Notes under the pieces: generated by a model
Database searches by the model: none
The model's input: the letters and a program-made list of their open reading frames with translations, nothing else
What the model was told of the DNA's origin: nothing
Made by a program: the position numbers and the translations under genes
DNA from: Burkholderiales bacterium JOSHI_001
Lineage (GTDB): Bacteria > Pseudomonadota > Gammaproteobacteria > Burkholderiales > Burkholderiaceae_C
Assembly: GCA_000244995.1 (NCBI GenBank)
Contig: CM001438.1
Location: 372,001-436,000 of the forward strand
Length of the DNA stretch: 64,000 nt
Direction: 5' to 3'
In this document: positions 1-9,783 of the stretch, in pieces
Layout of the letters: every line of letters starts with the position of its first letter
Position numbering within the stretch: position 1 is the stretch's first letter

Positions 1-366
1 GATCAGCGACACCGGGACGATGTCCTTCTTCGGGTCATAGGGCAGCTTGGGGTACAGCGTGGTGTTGGCGGCGTGGGCGGCAATCACCACCGCGAAGCTG
101 CTGCCGTCGGGCGCCGACCGGGCCAGGGCTTCCACCGCCAGGATGCCGTTGGCGCCGGGCTTGTTCTCGATGCTGACGCTCTGGCCCAGGCGTTCCTGCA
201 GCTTCTGGCCCACCAGGCGCGCGGTCACGTCGGTGAAGCCACCCGGCGGGTAGCCCACCAGGATGCGGATGGGCTTGTTGAACGCGGGCTGTGCCAGCGC
301 GCCGGGCCCGGCCAGTGCGCCGGCAACTGCCAACAGGGCCTGGCGGCGGGTGACTGCGTGCCTCAT
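1..366 (-). CDS. Bug/TctC family tripartite tricarboxylate transporter substrate-binding protein, C-terminus cut by window edge
   Basis: Only the first 122 residues are inside the window. They begin with a signal peptide whose arginine pair (TRRQALLAV) could be a Tat signal, cleaved near GALAQ. The typical Bug start of the mature protein follows: KPIRILVGYPPGGFTD, then a Gly-rich stretch and NKPGANG, which in this family line the ligand pocket for carboxylates. The start overlaps the stop of the upstream aldolase gene as ATGA, so the two are translationally coupled. Bug proteins are periplasmic receptors that are often orphaned from TctAB membrane subunits. The ligand cannot be told from sequence. 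Confidence 0.88.
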   Translation of the reverse strand, partial: MRHAVTRRQALLAVAGALAGPGALAQPAFNKPIRILVGYPPGGFTDVTARLVGQKLQERLGQSVSIENKPGANGILAVEALARSAPDGSSFAVVIAAHAANTTLYPKLPYDPKKDIVPVSLI

Positions 367-1136
367 TGGTCGTAGCCGGGGTTGCGGCGGTCCAGCCGGC
401 GCAGCAGGCCCGGCCACACCAACTGGTCGGCGCCCTGGCTGCGGGTGGCGGCGCGGGCCATGGCCGGGATCTCGTCCTGGATGGCCTGCGGCACCTTCAG
501 CAGGGTGGCGCCGCCGCCCTGGGCCAGCACCTGGATGCGGCAGGCGGCTTCCAGGAAGTACATGTTCTGGAAGGCCTCGGCCACGCTGCGACCGCAGGTC
601 AGCAGGCCGTGGTTGCGCAGGACCATGCAGTTGCCGTCGCCCAGGTCGGCCACAAGCCGTGACTTCTCGCCCTCGCGCACGGCCACGCCTTCGTAGTCGT
701 GGTAGCGCAGCTGGGTCAGCGGGAACAGCGAATGCTGCGAAATCGGCAGCAGCCCGTCCTTTTGCGCCGACACCGCCACGCCGTGCAGGGTGTGGGTGTG
801 CAGCACGCAGGCCACGTCCGGGCGGCCTTCGTGCACCGCGCTGTGGATGATGAAGCCGGCCGGGTTCACCGGGAAATCGGTGGCGTGCAGCGGCTGGCAG
901 GCGTGGTCCACCTTGATCAGGCTGGACGCGGTGATCTCGTCGAAGAACAGGCCATAGGGGTTGATGAGGAAGTGGTCCGCCTCGCCCGGCACCCGCATGC
1001 TGATGTGGGTGTAGACCAGGTCGTCCCAGCCGAACTGGGCCACCAGGCGGTAGCAGGCGGCCAGGTCCACCCGGGCCAGCCATTCGGCGTCGGACACCTG
1101 GCTGCGCAGGGAGGGAATGTTCAGGCTGTGGTTCAT
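363..1136 (-). CDS. Class II aldolase/adducin family protein
   Basis: The 257-residue protein has the class II aldolase/adducin fold. The metal-binding cluster HTHTLHG sits near residue 115, and a second His appears in the RNHGLL motif near 175. Family members are zinc-dependent aldolases or epimerases (fuculose-phosphate aldolase, ribulose-phosphate epimerase) or decarboxylase-like enzymes; the substrate here is unknown. The gene lies between two Bug-type solute receptors in one minus-strand run, 11 bases after the upstream receptor and overlapping the downstream one. It therefore probably acts on an imported hydroxy-acid or sugar-acid. The start at 1136 is the first Met of the conserved N-terminus. 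Confidence 0.88.
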   Translation of the reverse strand: MNHSLNIPSLRSQVSDAEWLARVDLAACYRLVAQFGWDDLVYTHISMRVPGEADHFLINPYGLFFDEITASSLIKVDHACQPLHATDFPVNPAGFIIHSAVHEGRPDVACVLHTHTLHGVAVSAQKDGLLPISQHSLFPLTQLRYHDYEGVAVREGEKSRLVADLGDGNCMVLRNHGLLTCGRSVAEAFQNMYFLEAACRIQVLAQGGGATLLKVPQAIQDEIPAMARAATRSQGADQLVWPGLLRRLDRRNPGYDQ

Positions 1137-1147
1137 GCGGTTGTCCT

Positions 1148-2146
1148 TCACTTGGCGGCAGCCAGGCCCAGGCGTTCGATCAGGCGTTTGTCTTTCACGT
1201 ACACCTCGCGGGCCCAGCGGGCGTAGTCGTCGCCGCTGCGGTACCAGGCGTCCTGGTTCAACTGCGCCAGCAGCTCCACGTGCTTGGGGTCGTCCATGGC
1301 CTTCTTGAAGGCGTCGTGCAGGGTCTTCATCACGGCCGGGTCCATGCCCTTGGGGCCCACCAGCCCGTAGGGCGAATTGCCCACCACGTTGTAGCCCAGT
1401 TCCTTGGCCGTGGGCACCTGCGGCCAGCGCTTGCTGCGCTGTTCGCCAAAGCTCACCAGCAGGCGCATCTGGCCGCTGTCCACGAACTTGTCCCAGCCGG
1501 TGGCGTCGCTGCCAGCCATCACATGGCCGCCCAGCAGGGCCTGCATCAGGTCGGCATTGCCCTTGTAGGGCACGTGGTTCAACTGCACGCCGGCGTTCAT
1601 GGACAACTCTTCCAGCAGCAGGTGCGGGCTGGTGCCGGTGCCGGTGGAGCCGTAGTCGATCTTGCCGGGCGACTTGCGCGCGGCCTCGATGTAGTCCTTG
1701 AAGGTCTTGTAGGGCGAATCGGCGCGCACCACGAAGCCGAAGGAATAGCCCGACACGCCCAGGATCATGCTGAAGTCGGTCAGCGGGTGCCAGGCCACCT
1801 TCTGCATGTGCGGGATGCGCAGCATGCCCATGGGGAACTGGGCGATGGTGTAGCCGTCGGGCTTGGCGGTCAGCGCCATGGTGCCCGGGCCCAGGGTGCC
1901 GCCGGCGCCGGGGGTGTTCTGGATGAGCACGTTCTGGCCCAGGTGCTTGCCGGCAATTTCGGCCAGGGTGCGCAGGTGGCGGTCGGTGGAGCCGCCCGGC
2001 GGCCAGGGCACGATCAGCGTCACCGGCTTGGCCGGGAAGGCCTGCGCCCGCACGCTGCCCAGCGGGCCGGCCGTGGCGGCCAGGGCACCCAGGCCCAGCA
2101 TGGCGCGGCGGCGGCTGACGGACGGTGGCGAAGGCGTCTTGGACAT
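1148..2146 (-). CDS. Bug/TctC family tripartite tricarboxylate transporter substrate-binding protein
   Basis: The 332-residue periplasmic receptor starts with a twin-arginine-like signal ([17 protein letters not shown]) and continues with the Bug signature [16 protein letters not shown] and an NTPGAGG loop. Its length is normal for the family. It is the first gene of a three-gene minus-strand unit with the class II aldolase and a second Bug protein. Two receptors around one enzyme suggest uptake and breakdown of an organic acid. No TctA or TctB permease subunit is visible here. Confidence 0.9.
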   Translation of the reverse strand: MSKTPSPPSVSRRRAMLGLGALAATAGPLGSVRAQAFPAKPVTLIVPWPPGGSTDRHLRTLAEIAGKHLGQNVLIQNTPGAGGTLGPGTMALTAKPDGYTIAQFPMGMLRIPHMQKVAWHPLTDFSMILGVSGYSFGFVVRADSPYKTFKDYIEAARKSPGKIDYGSTGTGTSPHLLLEELSMNAGVQLNHVPYKGNADLMQALLGGHVMAGSDATGWDKFVDSGQMRLLVSFGEQRSKRWPQVPTAKELGYNVVGNSPYGLVGPKGMDPAVMKTLHDAFKKAMDDPKHVELLAQLNQDAWYRSGDDYARWAREVYVKDKRLIERLGLAAAK

Positions 2147-2288
2147 GTCGGACCCTGCAACTTGGATGGATGCGAACCATCGTAGTCAGCACCCTGCGTG
2201 CTGCCCATGGGCACTGTCCCTGTGTCACCGAGGCGACCGCCGCGGCGCCGTGGGGTCTTGCGCGCTGGCCGCGGTTAACATCCGAGCC

Positions 2289-2354
2289 ATGCAGCCCGTC
2301 CTGGAAATCCGCTTCTTTGCCCGCGTGCACCGCGCTGGCCGCTGGTGGCGCTAG
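2289..2354 (+). CDS. trpL: Candidate trp leader peptide with tandem Trp codons
   Basis: A 21-codon open frame starts at ATG 2289 and reads [21 protein letters not shown] before TAG at 2352. Two adjacent TGG codons (2343-2348) lie just before the stop, the usual design of an attenuator leader that senses charged tRNA-Trp. It sits about 90 bases upstream of trpG with no gene between. The Trp codons are inside a stem (2342-2349 with 2354-2361). No clear ribosome-binding site was found. The call rests on codon content and position, since the peptide is too short for homology. Confidence 0.6.
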   Translation: MQPVLEIRFFARVHRAGRWWR

Positions 2355-2413
2355 CCATCAGAACCGAAGCCTCCCCTTTTCCAGGACACCGGCCGCCACG
2401 CTGCCGCCGGTTC
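2342..2413 (+). promoter_or_regulatory. Candidate trp attenuator-like leader structure before trpG
   Basis: Three pairings can be drawn. CTGGTGGC (2342-2349) pairs with GCCATCAG (2354-2361) across a 4-base loop and holds both Trp codons. GAACCG (2361-2366) can pair with CGGTTC (2408-2413). ACCGGC (2388-2393) can pair with GCCGGT (2406-2411) and competes for the same downstream bases. No T-run follows the last stem, so a classic intrinsic terminator is not shown. Control might be through Rho or translation instead. Confidence 0.45.
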
Positions 2414-2442
2414 CCCGTCAACCCGAAGCCTGGGTGCACAAC

Positions 2443-3048
2443 ATGCTGCTGATGATCGACAACTACGACTCCTTCACCTTCAACCTGGTGCAGTACTTCG
2501 GTGAACTGGGCCAGGACGTGCACGTGGTGCGCAACGACGAGATCACGCTGGAAGGCATTGCCGGCCTGAAGCCCGACCACCTGGTGCTGAGCCCCGGCCC
2601 CTGTTCACCCAACGAAGCCGGCATCTGCGTGCCGGCGATCCGCGAATTCATCGGCAAGCTGCCCATCCTGGGCGTGTGCCTGGGCCACCAGAGCATCGGC
2701 CAGGCGCTGGGCGGACGCATCGTGCGCGCGCAGCAGCAGATGCATGGCAAGGCCAGCACACTGACCACCGACCAGCAGGGCGTGTACCGGGGCCTGCCGC
2801 GTGAGTTCTCGGTGATCCGCTACCACTCGCTGGTGATCGAGCGCGACACCTGCCCGAAGGAACTGGTGGTGACGTCCACGTCGGAAGACGGCGAGATCAT
2901 GGGCGTGCGCCACCGCGACCTGGCGGGCACGGCCACGCCGCTGGAGGGGGTGCAGTTCCACCCCGAGTCCATCCTGTCGGAACACGGGCACGCCATGCTG
3001 CGCAACTTCATCGAGATGACGCAGCCGCCGCTGCGCGCCGCGGCCTGA
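2443..3048 (+). CDS. trpG: Anthranilate synthase component II (glutamine amidotransferase)
   Basis: The 201-residue class I glutamine amidotransferase releases ammonia from glutamine for anthranilate synthase (and often aminodeoxychorismate synthase). The MIDNYDSFT start, [12 protein letters not shown] oxyanion region, nucleophile Cys79 in GVCLGHQ, and His173/Glu175 in FHPES are all present. The start at 2443 gives the conserved [11 protein letters not shown] end. The partner trpE is not in the window: upstream lie only a candidate trp leader and minus-strand transport genes. Downstream, a terminator and a convergent gene separate it from trpD. Confidence 0.95.
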   Translation: MLLMIDNYDSFTFNLVQYFGELGQDVHVVRNDEITLEGIAGLKPDHLVLSPGPCSPNEAGICVPAIREFIGKLPILGVCLGHQSIGQALGGRIVRAQQQMHGKASTLTTDQQGVYRGLPREFSVIRYHSLVIERDTCPKELVVTSTSEDGEIMGVRHRDLAGTATPLEGVQFHPESILSEHGHAMLRNFIEMTQPPLRAAA

Positions 3049-3055
3049 GATGCAA

Positions 3056-3077
3056 AAGCGCGCCCGGCGGCGCGCTT
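3056..3077. terminator. Bidirectional terminator between trpG and the PEP-CTERM gene
   Basis: A perfect 9-bp stem AAGCGCGCC / GGCGCGCTT encloses a CGGC loop, with an A-run on one side and T-rich sequence on the other. It lies 8 bases after the trpG stop and 24 bases after the convergent gene's stop, so it probably ends both transcripts. Confidence 0.75.
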
Positions 3078-3100
3078 CTCGGTCGGGTTCCGGTGCGGTG

Positions 3101-3658
3101 TCAGGCCCGACGCCTGCGCAGCCCCAGCCCGGCCAGGCCCAGCGCCATCAGGCCCCAGGTGGTGGGTTCGGGCACCGGCGCCAGCCAGTTGCCGGTGCCG
3201 AAGTCGTTGTTGATCAAATAGGTGCAGGTGCCGCTGTAAAAGCCCTTCGGGCCCGGCGCGCAGGTGTACCAGGCGCCGTTCGAGTCGGTCGAGAAGCGCA
3301 GGCCGTCGATGAAGTCGATCTGGAAGTTCTTCGGGCCCGGTCCTGCCGTGATGGCGCCGCTGGTGCCGTGCACCTGGGCGCCTGTGATGGCGTACGGGTC
3401 CACCAGGTTCGAGCCGACGTACGAGAAACTCACGATGTCGGTGCTGACCAGGTCGGTGCCCAGCACGTAACTGAAGTCCAGGATCAGCGTGGCGATGGGG
3501 TCGCCGGGTGCGCTGTTCAGGGTGCAGTCGCTGCAGGTGCCGAAAAAGTCGAACGACTGACCCAGGGCCACCACCGCATGGCTGGCGGTGGGTGCCATCA
3601 AAGCAGCCAGGCCAGCCGCAGTGACCACGGCCTTGACCGCACTTGCACGAGCATTCAT
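3101..3658 (-). CDS. PEP-CTERM sorting domain-containing protein
   Basis: The 185-residue secreted protein has an N-terminal signal peptide (hydrophobic to about residue 28, ASHA cleavage). A low-complexity middle contains two Cys pairs (residues 42/45 and 133/145). The C-terminal tripartite sorting signal is VPEPTTWG at 162-169, a short hydrophobic helix and RRRRA. Such proteins are recognised by exosortase and exported in exopolysaccharide-producing Gram-negatives. The central domain is not one I recognise. The gene is convergent with trpG and splits the trp cluster. A GGGGGAAGG ribosome-binding site precedes the start. Confidence 0.88.
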   Translation of the reverse strand: MNARASAVKAVVTAAGLAALMAPTASHAVVALGQSFDFFGTCSDCTLNSAPGDPIATLILDFSYVLGTDLVSTDIVSFSYVGSNLVDPYAITGAQVHGTSGAITAGPGPKNFQIDFIDGLRFSTDSNGAWYTCAPGPKGFYSGTCTYLINNDFGTGNWLAPVPEPTTWGLMALGLAGLGLRRRRA

Positions 3659-3689
3659 GTCCTTCCCCCGTCTGAGTTGCTTCGCCCGA

Positions 3690-3718
3690 AACGTAGACGC
3701 GGGATACTTGCAGGTCAA
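3690..3718 (-). promoter_or_regulatory. Candidate sigma-70 promoter of the PEP-CTERM gene
   Basis: On the minus strand TTGACC (3718-3713) and TACGTT (3695-3690) are 17 bases apart, about 30 bases upstream of the start codon. The -10 match is modest. Confidence 0.4.
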
Positions 3719-3742
3719 CCCCCTGATTGAGGCGACCGCGCC

Positions 3743-4777
3743 ATGCCCATCACCAACACCGAAGCGCTGACCCGCATCATCGAACACCGCGAGATCTTCC
3801 ACGACGAGATGCTGGCCCTGATGCGCCGCATCATGAGCGGCGAGATGTCGCCCGTGATGATCGCGGCCTTTGCCGTGGGCCTGCGGGTGAAGAAGGAAAG
3901 CATCGGCGAGATTGCCGCCGCGGCGCAGGTGATGCGTGAATTCGCCACCGCGGTGAACGTGGCCGACCGCTCGCACCTGGTGGACATCGTGGGCACCGGC
4001 GGCGACGGCTCGCACACCTTCAACATCTCCACCGCCAGCATGTTCGTGGCCGCCGCCGCGGGCGCGCGCGTGGCCAAGCATGGCGGTCGCAGCGTGTCGT
4101 CCACCACCGGCAGCGCCGACGTGCTGGAAGCCCTGGGCGCACACATCAACCTCACGCCCGAGCAGGTGGCCACCAGCCTGGCGGAAACCGGCATCGGCTT
4201 CATGTTCGCGCCCAACCACCACGCGTCCATGAAGCACGCGGCGCCGGTGCGCAAGGAACTGGGTGTGCGCACCCTCTTCAACATCCTGGGCCCGCTGACC
4301 AACCCGGCCGGCGCGCCCAACCAGTTGTTGGGCGTTTTTCACCCCGACCTGGTGGGTATTCAGGTGCGCGTGCTGCAGCGCCTGGGCAGCGAACACGTGA
4401 TGGTGGTCTACGGCATGAACGGCATGGACGAACTCAGCCTGTCCGGCGAGACCCTGGTGGGTGAACTGAAGGGCGGCGAGGTGCGCGAATACACCGTGCA
4501 CCCCAGCGACTTCGGCCTGCCGGTGTACGACAGCCGCGTGCTGCGCGTGGCCAACAAGGAAGAGTCGGTGCAGTGCATCCAGCGCGCGCTGGCCAATGAA
4601 GACGGCCCGGTGCGCGACATCGTGCTGCTGAACGCCGGCGCGGCACTGTACTGCGCGGGCGTGGCCAGCAACGTCACCGACGGCGTGAAGCGCGCCCGCG
4701 AAGCCGTGGCCAGCGGCGCCGCGCAGGCCAAGCTGAGCCAGTTCGTGGCGCTGACCAACGGTTTCAAGCCGGCCTGA
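3743..4777 (+). CDS. trpD: Anthranilate phosphoribosyltransferase
   Basis: The 344-residue enzyme transfers phosphoribosyl from PRPP to anthranilate, the second step of tryptophan synthesis. The PRPP-binding motif GTGGDG (84-89) is followed by FNIST, the KHGGRSVSS loop (112-120) and the anthranilate-site [17 protein letters not shown] region. Length is normal. The trpC start is one base after its stop. The upstream neighbour is the divergent PEP-CTERM gene, so trpDC needs its own promoter in the 84-base gap, where none is obvious. Confidence 0.96.
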   Translation: MPITNTEALTRIIEHREIFHDEMLALMRRIMSGEMSPVMIAAFAVGLRVKKESIGEIAAAAQVMREFATAVNVADRSHLVDIVGTGGDGSHTFNISTASMFVAAAAGARVAKHGGRSVSSTTGSADVLEALGAHINLTPEQVATSLAETGIGFMFAPNHHASMKHAAPVRKELGVRTLFNILGPLTNPAGAPNQLLGVFHPDLVGIQVRVLQRLGSEHVMVVYGMNGMDELSLSGETLVGELKGGEVREYTVHPSDFGLPVYDSRVLRVANKEESVQCIQRALANEDGPVRDIVLLNAGAALYCAGVASNVTDGVKRAREAVASGAAQAKLSQFVALTNGFKPA

Positions 4778-4778
4778 C

Positions 4779-5570
4779 ATGTCCGACATCCTGAACAAGA
4801 TCGTCGCGGTCAAGCACCAGGAAATTGCCGCGGCCCGCCAGCGCGTCAGCCTGGCGGCGCTGGAAGACCAGGCCCGCGCGCGCCAGGGCGACCTGCGTCC
4901 CTTCGAAGGCGCGCTGCGCGCCAAGATCGCCGCTGGCCAGGCGGCGGTGATTGCCGAGGTGAAGAAGGCCAGCCCCAGCAAGGGCGTGCTGCGCGAACAC
5001 TTCGTTCCGGCCGAGATCGCGGCCAGCTACGCGCGCCATGGCGCGGCCTGCCTCAGCGTGCTGACCGACGAGCAGTTCTTCCAGGGCCATGCCGATTTCC
5101 TGGCCCAGGCCCGCGCCGCCTGTGCGCTGCCGGTGCTGCGCAAGGACTTCATGGTCGATGCCTACCAGGTGGTGCAGGCGCGTGCCATGGGCGCCGACTG
5201 CATTCTGCTGATCGCCGCGTGCCTGAGCGACGCCCAGATGGCCGAACTGGAGGCCTGCGCGCAGCAGTGGGGCCTGGCGGTGCTGGTGGAGGTGCACGAT
5301 GGCGTCGAACTGGACCGTGCGCTGAAGCTGAAGACCCCGCTCGTGGGCATCAACAACCGCAACCTGCGCAGCTTCGAGGTCACGCTGGACACCACGCTGG
5401 GTTTGCTGCCGCGGGTTCCCGCGGACCGTTTGCTGGTCACCGAAAGCGGCATCCTGGGCCCGGATGACGTGAAGCGCATGCGCGCGGCCGATGTGCAGGC
5501 CTTCCTGGTGGGCGAAGCCTTCATGCGCGCACCGGACCCGGGCGCGACCCTGGCGGCGCTGTTTTCTTGA
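4779..5570 (+). CDS. trpC: Indole-3-glycerol phosphate synthase
   Basis: The 263-residue TIM-barrel enzyme converts carboxyphenylamino-deoxyribulose phosphate to indole-3-glycerol phosphate. Catalytic features are Glu60 and Lys62 in [11 protein letters not shown], the LRKDF strand, VGINNRNL and the phosphate-binding ESGI region. It is monofunctional, with no fused TrpF. It begins one base after trpD and its stop overlaps the TTG start of ung, so trpD-trpC-ung form one transcription unit. Confidence 0.96.
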   Translation: MSDILNKIVAVKHQEIAAARQRVSLAALEDQARARQGDLRPFEGALRAKIAAGQAAVIAEVKKASPSKGVLREHFVPAEIAASYARHGAACLSVLTDEQFFQGHADFLAQARAACALPVLRKDFMVDAYQVVQARAMGADCILLIAACLSDAQMAELEACAQQWGLAVLVEVHDGVELDRALKLKTPLVGINNRNLRSFEVTLDTTLGLLPRVPADRLLVTESGILGPDDVKRMRAADVQAFLVGEAFMRAPDPGATLAALFS

Positions 5571-6304
5571 GCCGCCTGCCCGCCGTGCTGGTGGACAACC
5601 GGCTGCGCCGGGCGCTGGCCGACTGCCTGGACGAGGTGCCGGCCGATTGGGCGCCAGTGCTGGCGGCCTGGCGGGCATCGGCCGCAGGGCGCGGCCTGGT
5701 CGACTTCGTCGAGCAACGGCGCGGCGCTGGTGCCACGGTCTACCCGGCCCAGCCGCTGCGGGCCCTGGCGCTCACCCCGCTGGCCGCGGTGCGGGTGGTC
5801 ATCCTGGGCCAGGACCCCTACCACGGCCCCGGCCAGGCCGAGGGGCTGGCCTTCTCGGTGCCGGCCGGCTGCCCCAGGCCGCCCAGTCTGCGCAACATGG
5901 ATGTCGAGTTGGAAAGGGATGAGGGGATTGTGAGCGCACACTCCAGCAGTCTTCTGCCTTGGGCAGAACGCGGTGCGCTGCTGCTGAACACCACGCTGAC
6001 GGTGGAAGACGGCAAACCGGCCAGCCACGCCAAGAAGGGCTGGGAGGCGCTGACCGATGCGCTCATCCAGGCTGTCGCGGCCACGCCGGCCCCCAAGGTG
6101 TTCCTGCTGTGGGGCGCCCATGCCCAGGCCAAGGCGCCCTTGGTCGCGGCCGCGCCGGGCGGCCCGCGGTTGGTGTTGCAGGCCAACCACCCGTCACCGC
6201 TGTCCGCTCGGCGCCCGCCCGTGCCCTTCATCGGTTGCGGCCATTTCGGCCTGGCCCGGCGCTGGTTGGGCGAGAACGGTGTCACATGGGGCTGGCAGCG
6301 TTGA
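5567..6304 (+). CDS. ung: Uracil-DNA glycosylase, family 1
   Basis: The 245-residue base-excision-repair enzyme removes uracil from DNA. It shows the water-activating GQDPYHG motif (Asp83, His86), the NTTLTV strand with its uracil-binding Asn, and the HPSPLS loop (His208). The chosen start is TTG at 5567, which shares bases with the trpC stop (TTGA). A GTG a few codons on is possible. The link to trp genes is probably only positional and translational coupling. Confidence 0.92.
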   Translation: MSRLPAVLVDNRLRRALADCLDEVPADWAPVLAAWRASAAGRGLVDFVEQRRGAGATVYPAQPLRALALTPLAAVRVVILGQDPYHGPGQAEGLAFSVPAGCPRPPSLRNMDVELERDEGIVSAHSSSLLPWAERGALLLNTTLTVEDGKPASHAKKGWEALTDALIQAVAATPAPKVFLLWGAHAQAKAPLVAAAPGGPRLVLQANHPSPLSARRPPVPFIGCGHFGLARRWLGENGVTWGWQR

Positions 6305-6319
6305 CCCAGTGCGATGCTG

Positions 6320-6347
6320 CTGCAATGCCGCAAGCTTGTGCTATAGT
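6320..6347 (+). promoter_or_regulatory. Candidate promoter of the tRNA-tuf operon
   Basis: CTGCAA and TATAGT are 16 bases apart, ending 14 bases before tRNA-Tyr. The spacing to the first tRNA fits a stable-RNA promoter, but the -35 match is only partial. Confidence 0.45.
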
Positions 6348-6361
6348 CTTCGGTTCCGTGC

Positions 6362-6447
6362 GGAGGGGTGCCCGAGTGGCTAAAGGGGGCAGACTGTAAA
6401 TCTGTTGGCTTACGCCTACGCTGGTTCGAATCCAGCCTCCTCCACCA
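6362..6447 (+). tRNA. tRNA-Tyr(GTA)
   Basis: The 86-base class II tRNA has acceptor stem GGAGGGG pairing with CTCCTCC (one G-U), anticodon loop CTGTAAA, a long variable arm, TTCGAATCC T-loop and encoded CCA. It is the first of three tRNAs ahead of tuf, the order known from E. coli tufB operons. Confidence 0.95.
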
Positions 6448-6499
6448 GGAAATGCGTTAACTGTTTTGGATGTTGTTGGTCAAGTGGAACCACTCCCGG

Positions 6500-6573
6500 G
6501 CGGGAGTAGTTCAATGGTAGAACCTTAGCCTTCCAAGCTAATGACACGGGTTCGATTCCCGTTTCCCGCTCCA
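6500..6573 (+). tRNA. tRNA-Gly(TCC)
   Basis: The 74-base tRNA has acceptor GCGGGAG / TTCCCGC, anticodon loop CTTCCAA flanked by TTAGC/GCTAA, GGTTCGATTCC T-arm and encoded CCA. Confidence 0.95.
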
Positions 6574-6648
6574 GAAGTCTTCAAGGCGTTTCACCATCGA
6601 CAGCGGTTTGGGCATGCGCCGCATGCACGTGTCCAGACCTGTGTCGAT

Positions 6649-6723
<75 letters not shown>

Positions 6724-6767
6724 CCCTCTTCGTCATACACCTGTTTCAGCCGCTAGGAGCGCAAGAC

Positions 6768-7958
<1,191 letters not shown>

Positions 7959-7991
7959 GCGGAAGCAAGCAAGGCAGAGGTTTTCAGCCGC

Positions 7992-8067
7992 AGGGGTGTA
8001 GCTCAATTGGTAGAGCGCCGGTTTCCAAAACCGAAGGTCGGGGGTTCGATTCCCTCCGCCCCTGCCA
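7992..8067 (+). tRNA. tRNA-Trp(CCA)
   Basis: The 76-base tRNA begins AGGGGTGTAGCTCAATTGG, has the anticodon loop around CCA within CGGTT...AACCG, a GGTTCGATTCC T-arm, and ends GCCA. It lies between tuf and secE, as in many proteobacteria. Confidence 0.95.
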
Positions 8068-8146
8068 CCACCGGCACAGAAACCCGAGCACTCCGTCCGA
8101 AACCGCAACTTCGAGCCTGAACGCTCCACCGACCTGAAGCCGGCAC

Positions 8147-8178
8147 GGCCCGCGGGCGCTGAAAAAGCCCGGCGGGCC
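8147..8178 (+). other. Long GC-rich hairpin between tRNA-Trp and secE
   Basis: GGCCCGC (8147-8153) plus GGGC (8154-8157) pairs with GCCC (8167-8170) plus GCGGGCC (8172-8178): an 11-bp stem with one bulged G and an A-rich loop. No T-run follows, so it is more likely a processing or pausing structure than a terminator. Confidence 0.55.
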
Positions 8179-8248
8179 TTGCTGCTGATGGGGAACAAGA
8201 AGAATGGGCCTTCGCCGGCCTGCACGCCGCAAGGCGCAGATTGACAGC

Positions 8249-8638
8249 ATGAACACCACGCACACCCAAGTCGAAACAGTTTCCACCGGCGCCGACAAGG
8301 CCAAGCTGGCCGCCGCAGGCGCGCTGGTGGTGGTGGCCGTTGTCGCGTTCTACCTGTTGAGCAAGCAGGATCTGTGGCTGCGAGTGGCGGCGCTGCTGGC
8401 GCTGCTGGCCGCTGCGGTGGGCGTGTTCCTGGTGTCCGAGCCGGGCCGCCAGCTCATCGCCTTCGGGCAGGAGTCGGCGCGTGAAGTGCGCAAGGTGGTC
8501 TGGCCTACCCGCAATGAAGCCATGCAGATGACCGGCTATGTCTTCGCCTTCGTGGTGGTGATGGCCTTGTTCCTCTGGATGACCGACAAGACCCTGGAGT
8601 GGGTGCTTTACGACCTGGTCCTGGGCTGGAAGCGCTGA
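8249..8638 (+). CDS. secE: Preprotein translocase subunit SecE
   Basis: The 129-residue inner-membrane protein clamps SecY in the SecYEG channel. It has three hydrophobic segments (about 20-39, 43-63, 95-115) and the conserved cytoplasmic amphipathic stretch [15 protein letters not shown] before the last helix, the three-helix form of E. coli. The ATG at 8249 is chosen over an upstream in-frame codon because it opens the conserved N-terminus. nusG follows 20 bases later. Confidence 0.93.
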   Translation: MNTTHTQVETVSTGADKAKLAAAGALVVVAVVAFYLLSKQDLWLRVAALLALLAAAVGVFLVSEPGRQLIAFGQESAREVRKVVWPTRNEAMQMTGYVFAFVVVMALFLWMTDKTLEWVLYDLVLGWKR

Positions 8639-8658
8639 ATCAGCAAGGTGGCACAAGC

Positions 8659-9231
8659 ATGAGCGAGCAGCAAACCGACACCGCGACGGCCTCCAAGCCC
8701 GGCCTGCGCTGGTACGTGGTGCATGCCTATTCGGGCATGGAAAAGGCCGTCGAGCGCAACCTGCGCGAGCGCATCGAGCGCGCCGCCATGCACGACAAGT
8801 TCGGCCGCATCCTGGTGCCCACCGAAGAAGTGGTGGAACTGAAGAACGGCAAGAAGAGCGTCACCGAGCGCCGTTTCTTTCCCGGCTATGTGCTGGTGGA
8901 AATGCTGCTGGACGACGACTCCTGGCACCTGGTGAAGCACACCAGCAAGGTCACCGGCTTCGTCGGCGGCGCGCGCAACCGCCCGGCGCCCATCTCGGAA
9001 GCCGAGGTGATGAAGATCGTCAACCAGATGCAAGAAGGCATTGAGAAGCCGCGCCCCAAGGTGGAGTGGGTGGTGGGCGAACTGGTTCGCGTGAAGGAAG
9101 GCCCCTTCACCGACTTCAACGGTGCCGTGGAAGAAGTGAACTACGAGAAGAGCAAGGTCAAGGTCTCGGTCACCATCTTCGGCCGTGCTACCGGCGTGGA
9201 ACTGGATTTCGCGCAGGTCGAGAAGGTCTGA
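8659..9231 (+). CDS. nusG: Transcription termination/antitermination factor NusG
   Basis: The 190-residue factor binds the RNA polymerase clamp through its N-terminal NGN domain ([19 protein letters not shown]). It contacts Rho or ribosomal protein S10 through a C-terminal KOW domain ([18 protein letters not shown]). It follows secE in the standard order, with start ATG 8659 after a short gap. Confidence 0.97.
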   Translation: MSEQQTDTATASKPGLRWYVVHAYSGMEKAVERNLRERIERAAMHDKFGRILVPTEEVVELKNGKKSVTERRFFPGYVLVEMLLDDDSWHLVKHTSKVTGFVGGARNRPAPISEAEVMKIVNQMQEGIEKPRPKVEWVVGELVRVKEGPFTDFNGAVEEVNYEKSKVKVSVTIFGRATGVELDFAQVEKV

Positions 9232-9238
9232 TTTTTCG

Positions 9239-9268
9239 CTGCAGGCGCAACCGACCCGGCGCCTGCGG
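9239..9268 (+). promoter_or_regulatory. Hairpin in the nusG-rplK leader
   Basis: GCAGGCGC (9241-9248) pairs perfectly with GCGCCTGC (9259-9266), extended by C-G and T-G pairs. It follows the nusG stop and lies about 80 bases upstream of rplK. In E. coli the L11 leader carries an L1-binding site that represses rplKA; the location fits, but the binding motif itself was not confirmed. Confidence 0.45.
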
Positions 9269-9347
9269 TTTGCAAGTCCCAACGGGTCAATGACGAGGAG
9301 CCGAAGGCGCGCAAGCGCTGAAGGCGTTTGAACTCGAGGAGCCTTTC

Positions 9348-9779
9348 ATGGCAAAGAAAATCGTCGGCTTCATCAAGCTGCAAATCCCGGCCGGCAAGGC
9401 CAACCCGTCGCCGCCGGTCGGCCCGGCGCTCGGCCAGCGCGGCCTGAACATCATGGAGTTCTGCAAGGCCTTCAACGCCCAGACGCAGAGCTACGAACCG
9501 GGCCTGAAGCTGCCCGTGGTGATCACCGCCTTCGCCGACAAGAGCTTCACTTTCGTGCTGAAGTCGCCCCCGGCGACCGTGCTGCTGAAGAAGGCCGCCA
9601 AGATCGAAAAGGGCTCGGGCAAGGCGCACCTGGACAAGGTGGGCAAGGTCACCCGTGCCCAGTTGGAAGAAATCGCCAAGATGAAGATCAAGGACCTGAC
9701 CGCGGCCGACATGGACGCGGCGGTTCGCACCATCGCTGGCTCCGCCCGTTCGATGGGCCTGATCGTGGAAGGGGTCTGA
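9348..9779 (+). CDS. rplK: 50S ribosomal protein L11
   Basis: The 143-residue protein of the GTPase-associated centre contacts 23S rRNA and elongation factors. The N-terminal [20 protein letters not shown] and [12 protein letters not shown] segments are the thiostrepton-loop signature. rplA starts four bases after its stop, giving the classic L11 operon. Confidence 0.98.
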   Translation: MAKKIVGFIKLQIPAGKANPSPPVGPALGQRGLNIMEFCKAFNAQTQSYEPGLKLPVVITAFADKSFTFVLKSPPATVLLKKAAKIEKGSGKAHLDKVGKVTRAQLEEIAKMKIKDLTAADMDAAVRTIAGSARSMGLIVEGV

Positions 9780-9783
9780 CACC

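Noticed and set aside
2275-2281. TTAACAT just before the leader peptide as a -10 box
   Set aside because: No -35 lies at a usable distance, and the start site would fall at the leader AUG. It was left unannotated.
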